Of a stretch of 32,303 bases of DNA, positions 11,928-19,315 are shown one piece after another; within the stretch, counting starts at the first letter, position 1, and each line of letters begins with the position of its first letter. A program made the translations under genes and the position numbers. Source of the DNA: a virus; IMG/VR virus record IMGVR_UViG_3300015366_000030, positions 1 through 32,303 of that record. The stretch is one strand, 5' to 3'. A model generated the notes under the pieces. That model saw only the letters and a list, made by a program, of their open reading frames with translations. It searched no databases and was not told the DNA's origin.

Positions 11928-11957
11928 GGGGCAGGCATCCCGCTTGCCCCTTTTTTT
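11928..11957 (+). terminator. Rho-independent terminator after the capsid genes
   Basis: GGGGCAGGC (11928-11936) pairs with GCTTGCCCC (11942-11950) over 9 bp including one G-T pair, around a 5-nt loop, followed by seven T residues. This is a strong intrinsic terminator inside the late operon. It should lower transcription of the adaptor and tail genes relative to the capsid genes. Confidence 0.9.
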
Positions 11958-11972
11958 ATTGGAGAAAAATCA

Positions 11973-12506
11973 ATGGCTGATGAAATCGCATACGTTGGAG
12001 ACACCTCCGGCGATGAGTTTCTGGATGTAACCTTCTATTCAAAGATCGTTGATGGTGTTGAAGTTGAATTTGTAAACGTCAAAGTCCCAGGCGACAAGAC
12101 CTTGGAAATTGATGTTGAAGCTACCGAAGATTACAAGCGCCGATTTGGTCGCAAATATTCTGCTTGGAAGCAAATGAGTGGGTTGGTTGGTACACCTATT
12201 GAAGAATGGGACGATGTACCTGAAGGCTTTAGACGCGAGCTGGCCTATCTTGGCTTTCGCTACGTTGAACAAGTCGCTGGAGCGCCTGATTCGGCCTTTA
12301 CCCGTGTGATGGGTGGTCTGCAATGGCGTGTTAAAGCACAAGCCTTTTTGAACCGTGGCAAAGTTGGTGCTGACGATTTGGTCAAGCAGCAACAAGCTCA
12401 AATTGAACAACTACAAGCGCAAATGGCGATGCTTTTGGGTGAAGCGCCAAAGCGTGGTAGAAAGCCTAAAGAAACTGCCGATAGCGTAGAATCTGAGGCA
12501 AATTGA
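11973..12506 (+). CDS. Conserved phage protein with C-terminal coiled coil
   Basis: This 177-residue protein opens with an acidic strand-rich domain (VEFVNVKVPGDKTLEIDVEAT), followed by DYKRRFGRKYSAWKQMSGL and the pattern GTPIEEWDDVPEGF, then LAYLGFRYVEQVAGAPD, which resembles a short helix-hairpin segment. Residues of about 132-155 are a Gln-rich coiled coil, and the tail (KRGRKPKET) is a basic, DNA-binding-like patch. I recall similar proteins of unknown function after capsid genes in other phages. GGAG precedes the ATG and the gene begins 15 nt after the terminator's T-tract. Confidence 0.7.
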   Translation: MADEIAYVGDTSGDEFLDVTFYSKIVDGVEVEFVNVKVPGDKTLEIDVEATEDYKRRFGRKYSAWKQMSGLVGTPIEEWDDVPEGFRRELAYLGFRYVEQVAGAPDSAFTRVMGGLQWRVKAQAFLNRGKVGADDLVKQQQAQIEQLQAQMAMLLGEAPKRGRKPKETADSVESEAN

Positions 12507-12516
12507 TGGAGTAAAT

Positions 12517-13425
12517 ATGGCGACCTTTCTCGAAAATATGCAGTCGGTATGTGCCGAGTTAGGTTTGCCAATTCCGTCAGTTATTACAGGTAACACCGAT
12601 GACATGGTGGTGCAGATGTCTGCACTAATGAACCGTGTCGGTACAACCCTGACCACCGAAAACAACTGGCAAGGGCTGGTTAAAGAATATCGTTTCCAGA
12701 CTGTTTACTATCAGTACACAGGAAACGTGGCGCTCAATGCTTTGCAATTGACGGGTATGTCAAGCACCTCGGGTCTGACTTCTGACTTCATGGTGATGGG
12801 TAATGGCATCATGCAGGACACTTTTGTGACCTCGGTTGCTGGCTCTGATGTCAATATCAACATTAACGCAACAGGCGCATATTCAGGCCAAACCTACACC
12901 TTTGGGCAGGTGAACTATGCAATGCCTTCTGACTATCAGCGGATGGTCAACAAAACGCAGTACAACAAGTCTAATCGCTGGTCTGTGATTGGCCCGAAAG
13001 ACGCGCAGGAATGGCAATGGCTTAAGGCGTCCTATGTGACTACAGGCCCACGGATGCGTTATCGAATTGCTGGTAACAAGTTTGTGATCTGGCCTATGCC
13101 TACGGCTCAAGTGATTTTGGGCTTTGAGTACCAATCCGGCTCATGGGCAGATTCGGCAAGCGGTACGCCTCAACTTAAGCTGATCAACGACACAGATACA
13201 AGCCTTTTCCCTGATTCGGTTTTAATCTTGGGCACAAAGCTCAAGTATTTTGAGATTAAAGGCTTTGACACAACCGCATTGCGTGCAGATTACTTGCGTG
13301 AGGTGAGTAAATTTAAAGCACAAGACGCTGGCGCGGATACCCTGTCGCTGGCTCCAAAATATCCAAACATCCTGCTGACACAGAACAATTTGCCAGATAC
13401 TGGCTTTGGCAATACAACCTCGTAA
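12517..13425 (+). CDS. Head-to-tail adaptor protein
   Basis: This 302-residue protein belongs by pattern to the podovirus adaptor group (P22 gp4/T7 gp11-like): an N-terminal helical domain (FLENMQSVCAELGLP, then MVVQMSALMNRVGTTLTT with NNWQGLVKEYRF), a central beta region with AMPSDYQRMVNKTQYN, then PKDAQEWQWLKA, GPRMRYRIAGNKFVIWPMP and GFEYQSGSW. Adaptors sit under the portal and start the short tail. Insert-like residues 66-120 (about 50, Gly/Ser/Thr-rich) may be a phage-specific loop. GGAG lies upstream. The exact family assignment is from memory. Confidence 0.75.
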   Translation: MATFLENMQSVCAELGLPIPSVITGNTDDMVVQMSALMNRVGTTLTTENNWQGLVKEYRFQTVYYQYTGNVALNALQLTGMSSTSGLTSDFMVMGNGIMQDTFVTSVAGSDVNININATGAYSGQTYTFGQVNYAMPSDYQRMVNKTQYNKSNRWSVIGPKDAQEWQWLKASYVTTGPRMRYRIAGNKFVIWPMPTAQVILGFEYQSGSWADSASGTPQLKLINDTDTSLFPDSVLILGTKLKYFEIKGFDTTALRADYLREVSKFKAQDAGADTLSLAPKYPNILLTQNNLPDTGFGNTTS

Positions 13426-13434
13426 GGGTCGGAC

Positions 13435-14631
13435 ATGGCTACTCTTGCTGAAATGCTGCGCCAGGGTTCGTGGGATAACCCGCAAAACCCATATTCGTCA
13501 AATCTTTTGGCTGATGCTTTGCGTGGCTCTTTGAGCAATGCAGAGTCTTTGGGCCGTGGGGCTGCGGTTGCTCCATTAGGCATTTTTGGCGATGTAAACG
13601 CTTTGGCGCGTGAATATATAACGCCTCGCCTGCCTGAGAAAGTCCGTGGCGTGTTTGAATCTTTGCCTGCCGCACCTACAACTGAGGCTATCTTGTCGCA
13701 AATCCCTCGCGGTACTGAAGCAAGACGCGAATCGTCAGGCATGGAACAGTTGGGTGCTGCGATGAACCCAATGGGGCCGATTGAAGTTGCTAAAGGCGTT
13801 ACTAAGGGGCTTGGTGCTTACGGCAAGCTGGCTGGCAATGCTGTCAATGATGCAATGGTCTACGGCCGTGGTCCGTTGGCTGAATTTACGCCACAGCCAA
13901 ACCGAATCGTTCCAACTGATGTTGCAAAACGAATTGACATGCCTGTCAATTTGCCACAAAGCAAAGAATTCTTGAAAGCAGTATCAAATGAACCATCGGC
14001 TCAAATTACAGATCAAGGTCTATTGATGAACCTGAAGCGGCTACAAAATCCAGATCAATCTGGGATGGAGTCTGTAAGAACTGGTGTTTTTTATCTTCCT
14101 GAAGGTCAAGCTGCAAACCTAAAACATTACAAAGGTAAAACTGGTTATGGTGGTGTTGAACCAATTGAAGGCGAAACTCTTTACAAAAATCCTTTATTTG
14201 TAAAAGGTGCAACTGGTGGCAAAGCACCTGAAGCAGCTTACGATCAAATCATAGGCAAAGGTTCATATCAATCAATGCGTGATGATGTATTGAAGTCATA
14301 TAGTTACAACGCAAATCAAAGTCAAAAAATTGAAGCAGTGCAAGGATTGCTAGAAAAGTACAACGGTTTAGATTCTGACGATGCTTACAACATGGCTTAC
14401 AACATCGTCAGCAACAGCAAAGGTGGAAACACATTGCCGTATGCTGTTCAAGAAAACATTGTTGCCAATGCCGTTCGCAATGCAGGACACGATGCTGTTC
14501 TCGGATATGGAAAAGGGCGAGGCGACAAAGGTGAGTTTTTCTCTGAAGTTTTTGACATAAGGGAGGCAACATACCCAACCCCACAAGGTGAATTTGAATT
14601 GATGCCTCAATTTCAAAGGGTTTACAAATGA
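13435..14631 (+). CDS. Virion-associated protein with a possible effector-like C-terminal domain
   Basis: The 398-residue product looks like two modules. Residues 1-150 (MATLAEMLRQGSW, then REYITPRLPEKVRGVF) resemble the leader of proteins found after adaptor genes in other phages, where the rest often carries an ADP-ribosyltransferase-like or other effector domain. Residues of about 170-398 are a distinct domain: TGVFYLPEGQAANLKHYKG, then GGVEPIEGETLYKNPLFVKG, GGKAPEAAYDQIIGKGSY, and near the end NAVRNAGHDAVLGYG with GEFFSEVFDI. That layout is reminiscent of ART-type folds, but I see no certain catalytic triad. The DNA of the second part is visibly AT-richer than the first. Function is not established. 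Confidence 0.6.
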   Translation: MATLAEMLRQGSWDNPQNPYSSNLLADALRGSLSNAESLGRGAAVAPLGIFGDVNALAREYITPRLPEKVRGVFESLPAAPTTEAILSQIPRGTEARRESSGMEQLGAAMNPMGPIEVAKGVTKGLGAYGKLAGNAVNDAMVYGRGPLAEFTPQPNRIVPTDVAKRIDMPVNLPQSKEFLKAVSNEPSAQITDQGLLMNLKRLQNPDQSGMESVRTGVFYLPEGQAANLKHYKGKTGYGGVEPIEGETLYKNPLFVKGATGGKAPEAAYDQIIGKGSYQSMRDDVLKSYSYNANQSQKIEAVQGLLEKYNGLDSDDAYNMAYNIVSNSKGGNTLPYAVQENIVANAVRNAGHDAVLGYGKGRGDKGEFFSEVFDIREATYPTPQGEFELMPQFQRVYK

Positions 14632-14957
14632 TCGCCAATCTATCAGGCACACCAAGCCGCCTTTGCCAAAAGGCCATTAACACAAGCTCCACAACGCTTT
14701 ACACCGCCCAACCTGATGGCAAGTCTGTGATTTTGGACATCATGGTGGTCAATACGACATCTGCTCCCGTCACTTTGACAATGTATATCGGGTCTGTAGC
14801 TACGGCTAACGCATTTGGCTGGTACAACTCGTCAATCCCTGCATATTCCTCGATGCAATACGCAGGCTATCAGATTCTGAATCAATCAGAGGCTTTGCTG
14901 GCTGTAGGCTCGGCTACGGGTTTGAGCGTAACAATCAGCGGGATTGAGCGCGTATGA
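14628..14957 (+). CDS. Small beta-rich virion protein
   Basis: This 109-residue protein starts in an ATGA overlap with the preceding gene. It is beta-strand rich with many Thr, Ser and Ala (SSTTLYTAQPDGKSVILD, then VVNTTSAPVTLTMYIG), which resembles small jelly-roll or immunoglobulin-like phage structural proteins. I recall similar proteins in tail regions of environmental phages. The exact role is unknown. It ends overlapping the next gene by 4 bases. Confidence 0.65.
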   Translation: MIANLSGTPSRLCQKAINTSSTTLYTAQPDGKSVILDIMVVNTTSAPVTLTMYIGSVATANAFGWYNSSIPAYSSMQYAGYQILNQSEALLAVGSATGLSVTISGIERV

Positions 14958-15457
14958 GAGTTACTCGTTACCCTGGGGCTAACTCTAGTGGCAGCGGTCT
15001 GCTTTACGGGGCGTATTCTGATACAACTTCCCAAACAATTGCTGCTGCAAACACGCCCTATGTGATAACGATGAACACCACCGATCTGGTGGATGGACTT
15101 TATCTAGACCCTGCTCATACCTCAAGAATTGTTTGCCCTGCTTCTGGCGTCTATAACTTTCAGTTTTCCTTACAGCTTCAAAGCTCATCGGCAAGTAGCA
15201 AAAACATAACTATTTGGGCGCGTATAAACGGAACTGATGTACCAAACTCAGCAACTTGGTTGACTACATCGGGAAACAATGCAAATTCAGTTGCGGCATG
15301 GAACTTCATGTTTAGATTAAACGCAAACGACTATTTCGAGCTGGTTTGGGCATCTGATAGCACCTCTATTTCTCTGTATCACGAAGTTGCACAAACAACG
15401 CCTTTTGCTCATCCTGCCGTACCATCCGTCATCATGACGGTTTTCCAAGTGAGCTAA
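14954..15457 (+). CDS. Jelly-roll-type tail protein (C1q/TNF-like)
   Basis: The 167-residue product has the strand pattern of compact C1q-like jelly rolls used in phage tails and fibres: LLYGAYSDTTSQTIAAAN, IVCPASGVYNFQFSLQLQS, KNITIWARINGTDVPNSA, AWNFMFRLNANDYFELVW and a last strand VPSVIMTVFQVS. The GVYNFQFSLQL plus NDYFELVW pairing is typical of this fold. It probably sits on the virion surface and may bind host glycans. The fold is inferred by pattern only. Confidence 0.65.
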   Translation: MRVTRYPGANSSGSGLLYGAYSDTTSQTIAAANTPYVITMNTTDLVDGLYLDPAHTSRIVCPASGVYNFQFSLQLQSSSASSKNITIWARINGTDVPNSATWLTTSGNNANSVAAWNFMFRLNANDYFELVWASDSTSISLYHEVAQTTPFAHPAVPSVIMTVFQVS

Positions 15458-15460
15458 AAA

Positions 15461-17002
15461 ATGGCAAAAACATCACAAATCATTACAGTCCCTGCTCCAA
15501 TTGGCGGCTGGAACGTGCGCGACCCATTGCCAATGATGGAGCCTCAATACGGCCCTGTGATGGATAACGTCTTTTGCCTGCCATCAGAATTGATGGTTCG
15601 CAAAGGATATAGCCAATGGGCGACATTCACAGGAATTTGCAAAACCTTACTGGAATACAACCCCTTAAATGGCGTCCAGAAGATGTATGCAGCCGTAGAT
15701 AACGCTGGCTCGGTGTCTATCTATGACGTTTCCTCTGCGGGCGCTGTAGGGGCCGCTAAAGTCTCTGGGCTGACGGGTGCAAAGTTTAAACAGGCCAGCT
15801 TTGCTACTTCTGGTGGCAATTTTGCTTATTACGTCAACGGCGCAGATAATGCGATCTTGTTTGATGGCACAACTTGGTATTCTGTCACTTCGGTGTCAGC
15901 CACTTACGCCATTACAGGCCCAAGCGATACACATTTTTCGGATGTTATTTCTCACAAACGCAGACTGTGGTTTGTGCCCAAAAGCTCTATGTCGTGTTGG
16001 TATTTACCAACAGATCAGATCGCGGGCGCTGCGGTCAAGTATGACTTTGCCCCAATCTTTGTGCGTGGCGGCTACATCACCAAAATCAACACTTGGTCGC
16101 TCGATGCTGGTACTGGCCTTGATGATTACTTTGTAATTTTCACCTCTGAGGGCGAAGTCGCGGTTTATACGGGTACTGACCCTGCCTCGGCTTCTACTTG
16201 GTCGCTGCAAGGCGTGTTCTACATTGGTTCGCCCACAGGCACAGGACATACTTGCAAATTCGGTGGTGACTTGCTGATTATCAACAAAGATGGCATTGCT
16301 CAAATGTCCAAGTCTTTGATGAGTTCTAGAGTAAACACTTGGTTACAGCTAACTGACAAGATTCAGCCTCAATTAGCTCAAGACACAACCACTTATGCGG
16401 ATAACCCTGATTGGGATTTGCTGCTTTACCCTCCGCAAAACATGCTGATGGTGAACATTCCAATATCGTCTAGTCAATCGTATCAATACGCGATGAACAC
16501 GATTTCCGGCGCTTGGGCCAGATGGACGGGCATACCTGCTAAATGCTGGTATTTCAGCAACGATCAGTTATTTTTTGGTTCTGATGGTTTTGTAGGCTTG
16601 GCTTGGGATACCCAGGCTGATGATGGCGCTGAAATCGTTGCCGATGTGGTTCCTGCTTATCAAAACTACGGTGCAAGCAGCCAGCTCAAATTCTGGTCTT
16701 TGGCTCGGATTCTGGTCGGTGCAAGTTCTAACTTTTCCTACGGCACACGTATGGAATTGGACTTCAACCTAAGTATCAAGGACTTTTCAACGCCAAGCGT
16801 GGTGCAGTTGCCTACCGCAATCTATGGCACTGCTTTATATGGTTCGTCCGTCTATGGCGGTCAGATTCAGGTCAAAAAGGTTTGGGCCAACGTCTCAGGA
16901 ATGGGCTATTGGGGCAGTCTGCACATCAAGATGAAGACCAAATACGCTGATGTGCGCCTGTATTCATACGATTTAACAATTGCCTCTGGAGGGAACATTT
17001 AA
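15461..17002 (+). CDS. Tail hub/nozzle protein (P22 gp10-like or T7 gp12-like)
   Basis: A large (513-residue) beta-rich protein with the recognisable start VPAPIGGWNVRDPLPMM, then MDNVFCLPSELMVRKGY. The body has repeated strand blocks resembling propeller blades (FAYYVNGADNAILFDGTTW, RRLWFVPKSSMSCWYLP, DDYFVIFTSEGEVAVYTG, FGGDLLIINKDGIAQMS). Proteins of this kind form the tail hub or nozzle below the adaptor in podoviruses. The ribosome binding site is poor, so translation is probably coupled to the preceding gene. The C-terminal third contains TAIYGTALYGSSVYGGQ. Confidence 0.75.
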   Translation: MAKTSQIITVPAPIGGWNVRDPLPMMEPQYGPVMDNVFCLPSELMVRKGYSQWATFTGICKTLLEYNPLNGVQKMYAAVDNAGSVSIYDVSSAGAVGAAKVSGLTGAKFKQASFATSGGNFAYYVNGADNAILFDGTTWYSVTSVSATYAITGPSDTHFSDVISHKRRLWFVPKSSMSCWYLPTDQIAGAAVKYDFAPIFVRGGYITKINTWSLDAGTGLDDYFVIFTSEGEVAVYTGTDPASASTWSLQGVFYIGSPTGTGHTCKFGGDLLIINKDGIAQMSKSLMSSRVNTWLQLTDKIQPQLAQDTTTYADNPDWDLLLYPPQNMLMVNIPISSSQSYQYAMNTISGAWARWTGIPAKCWYFSNDQLFFGSDGFVGLAWDTQADDGAEIVADVVPAYQNYGASSQLKFWSLARILVGASSNFSYGTRMELDFNLSIKDFSTPSVVQLPTAIYGTALYGSSVYGGQIQVKKVWANVSGMGYWGSLHIKMKTKYADVRLYSYDLTIASGGNI

Positions 17003-17178
17003 TGGCTAGTTCATCCGCTAAACAACATCGTTTTATGGAAATGGTCGCACATGACCCAGAAGCTGCAAAGCGCGTGGGTGTTCCTCAATCGGTAGGCAAA
17101 GACTTTGTGCAGGCCGATAAAGGCAAGAAATTCGCTAATGCTTTGCGTAAGCATGGCAAGAAAAAAGAGTCAATGTAA
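17002..17178 (+). CDS. 58-residue basic protein (DUF3008-like)
   Basis: The ATG at 17002 overlaps the preceding TAA (TAATG), and GGAGGG provides a strong ribosome binding site. The product starts MASSSAKQHRFMEMVAH, continues KRVGVPQSVGKDFVQADKG and ends in a Lys-rich tail. It resembles small basic DUF3008-type phage proteins, which are of unknown function. Nucleic-acid binding is possible given the charge. It is followed by the only convincing promoter in the late region. Confidence 0.7.
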   Translation: MASSSAKQHRFMEMVAHDPEAAKRVGVPQSVGKDFVQADKGKKFANALRKHGKKKESM

Positions 17179-17179
17179 T

Positions 17180-17208
17180 TTGACGTAACCCTCAATTTAA
17201 AGTAAATT
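17180..17208 (+). promoter_or_regulatory. Candidate sigma70 promoter before the ejection-protein genes
   Basis: TTGACG (17180-17185) and TAAATT (17203-17208) are separated by exactly 17 bp. The match to consensus is 5/6 and 4/6. It would start transcription about 40 nt before the ATG of the first ejection-type gene and give the tail/ejection and lysis genes a promoter of their own. Confidence 0.45.
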
Positions 17209-17252
17209 ACGACTATCGGGCGACCCTGATGGTTTAGATTTAAGGAATCATC

Positions 17253-18149
17253 ATGGCTGATCTAACATATTCCGCTGGTACTACACCGCTGAACACAAAT
17301 TTCGCAAATAACGCGAATCAAATCAGGACTAACGTCCAAGACCCTAACTTGGTCAATCAACAAGTTACGGATGCGCTTTATAAGCAGCAAACTCAATATC
17401 TTGACCCTCAGTTTGAGCGCACACAAAATCAGTTAGCTAGTCAACTGGCAAATCAAGGCATCACGCAAGGTAGTGAAGCCTATAACAACGCAATGAACAT
17501 GGCTAACGCTAACAAGCAACAAGCCTATGAATCAGCCCGCAATTCTGCAATCGGTGCAGGCGTAAACGCTGGCTCCCAAATGTTTCAAAATCAACTTGCT
17601 GGCGCTAACTTTGGCAACCAAGCTCTTGGTCAACAATTCGGTCAAGGTTTAGCCGCACAAAACGCAGGCAACACCGCACAAAACCAAATTTTTGGTCAGA
17701 ATCTTGCTAATGCTAACTTGGGAAATCAAGCTATTCAACAAGCAAATACTTTGCAAGTTCAACGCGAAAATGCTCAAAAAATGGCTGATGCCATGAGCAA
17801 GCAAGGTATGTATGGCCTTGGCGGTGCTTTGCTTGGCTCTCCAAGTGGATTGAATGCTGTAGGCAGCGCTTTGGGCGGTCTTGGTAGCCTTGGTTCAAGC
17901 GCATTGAGCAGCCTTGGTGGTTTGTTTGGAGGAAGTTCCGCTGTGCCTGAATGGGCTGCTGGAATTACCGACCCTGCAACTTTGGAAGCGCTTGGCCTTG
18001 GTGGTGGCGGCGCTGGCATGTTTGGTGGGTTTGACCCAACAGGCGGTTGGCTGACTGGTGCTTCAATGTTAGATAAAGCTACTGGAGGTGGTTTAGGTAG
18101 TGCTGTTGGCGACCTTGGCGGTTCAGTCGCTGATATATTTGGCTGGTAA
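17253..18149 (+). CDS. Gln/Asn-rich internal virion (ejection) protein
   Basis: This 298-residue protein resembles a set of phage proteins lying before large internal proteins. The motif TDALYKQQTQYLDPQFER, then QLASQLANQGITQGSEAY and an Ala/Gln/Asn-rich helical region (about 65-185) are typical. The C-terminal part (about 190-298) is Gly/Ser/Leu-rich (LGGLGSLGSSALSSLGG), like low-complexity membrane-active tails. In podoviruses such proteins leave the virion with DNA and help it cross the envelope. AAGGA lies upstream of the ATG. The assignment rests on composition and place. Confidence 0.65.
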   Translation: MADLTYSAGTTPLNTNFANNANQIRTNVQDPNLVNQQVTDALYKQQTQYLDPQFERTQNQLASQLANQGITQGSEAYNNAMNMANANKQQAYESARNSAIGAGVNAGSQMFQNQLAGANFGNQALGQQFGQGLAAQNAGNTAQNQIFGQNLANANLGNQAIQQANTLQVQRENAQKMADAMSKQGMYGLGGALLGSPSGLNAVGSALGGLGSLGSSALSSLGGLFGGSSAVPEWAAGITDPATLEALGLGGGGAGMFGGFDPTGGWLTGASMLDKATGGGLGSAVGDLGGSVADIFGW

Positions 18150-18160
18150 AAGGATAAATC

Positions 18161-19315
18161 ATGGCAACTTTTGACCCTTTCACCGAACAGATTATTGGCT
18201 TACGCGAACAGCAAGCCCTAGCGCAAAAGCTGCGCGATCAGGGGATGCAAGCCCCTGAAGGCCAAACTGTGTCGGGTGTGTACGTAGCCCCTAAAAACAC
18301 ACAATATCTTGCCCAAGCGCTTAAAACATACCTTGGCGGGCAAGACGTACAGCAAGCACAGCAAGGCATCAAAGACCTGATGGCACAACGTCAAGCTGAG
18401 AACGCTAACTTCTTGGCTAATATGCCAAAAGCCACAGAGACTCAAGTTGAAGTGCGCACCCCTGAAATGATGAATCAAATGGGGCCATCGCCTTTGTCGC
18501 GGGCTTTGCGGGTTAACCCTACTCCAGAAGAACAGCTTGCCTATGCCGCAAAAGCGCCTGGCATCAGTCCTGTTGATGTAGGCAATCTGGCTGTAAAAGG
18601 TGCTGAATTGCAGGCTAATCGTGAAGCGCAAATTGCTCAAGCGCAACTTAAAGCACAAGAACGCGCTCAAGAACTGGCACAGCGTCAGCAAGATCGTGAA
18701 CGTGAACAAGCACAACGTCAGCAAGATCGCTTAGATCAGATGAAGTTTGCGGCTTCTATGCGTCCACCTGCTCCAGAGCCTTTGGTTGCCGTTCTCGGCC
18801 CTGACAACAAGCCTGTGATGATGCCTCGTTCGCAGGCTGGCGGCATGACGCCTGCAAATGCTCAAACTATGGGCGCATCAAGCCCACAACAGCGCGTTCA
18901 AGATGCTAATGATGCAATTGCAATTATTAAGCAGGCCGCACCATTGATTAATAAGTCAACATCAAGTGGCATTGGTGCTGGTGTTGATTGGACATTAGGC
19001 GGTTTTGGATTTAGTCCGGATAGTGCTGATATTGCGGCAGACCTTAAAGTTTTAGGCGGCGCTCTGGTGTCAAAAATGCCCAAAATGTCTGGCCCGCAAT
19101 CTGATAAAGATGTATTGCTATACAAAGAAATGGCCGGCAAGTTGGGTGATTCCACTGTGCCTGCATCTCAAAAGCGTAGTGCTATGCAGACTTTGATGGA
19201 TTTACAAACTCGTTATGCTGGAATTCAGCCCCAAGTTTTGAATTTTGATGGCAAAGTGAAAACAGCAAGTGATATTTTGAACCAGGCAGATTCAATCATT
19301 GGCGGGAGTAAATAA
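18161..19315 (+). CDS. Internal virion (ejection) protein
   Basis: The 384-residue product is mostly helical. A coiled-coil segment of about residues 150-195 includes two near-copies of QRQQDRExEQA, and a C-terminal domain has KMSGPQSDKDVLLYKEMAG and NFDGKVKTASDILNQAD. This C-terminal pattern is familiar from phage internal proteins that follow the glycine-rich ejection protein. It sits in a three-gene run with overlapping or closely spaced starts. Its role in DNA ejection is inferred from gene order. Confidence 0.65.
   Translation: MATFDPFTEQIIGLREQQALAQKLRDQGMQAPEGQTVSGVYVAPKNTQYLAQALKTYLGGQDVQQAQQGIKDLMAQRQAENANFLANMPKATETQVEVRTPEMMNQMGPSPLSRALRVNPTPEEQLAYAAKAPGISPVDVGNLAVKGAELQANREAQIAQAQLKAQERAQELAQRQQDREREQAQRQQDRLDQMKFAASMRPPAPEPLVAVLGPDNKPVMMPRSQAGGMTPANAQTMGASSPQQRVQDANDAIAIIKQAAPLINKSTSSGIGAGVDWTLGGFGFSPDSADIAADLKVLGGALVSKMPKMSGPQSDKDVLLYKEMAGKLGDSTVPASQKRSAMQTLMDLQTRYAGIQPQVLNFDGKVKTASDILNQADSIIGGSK

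Noticed and set aside
13290-13742. 150-codon minus-strand ORF opposite the adaptor/virion gene junction
   Set aside because: It spans the ends of two well-supported genes in antisense and has no family character.
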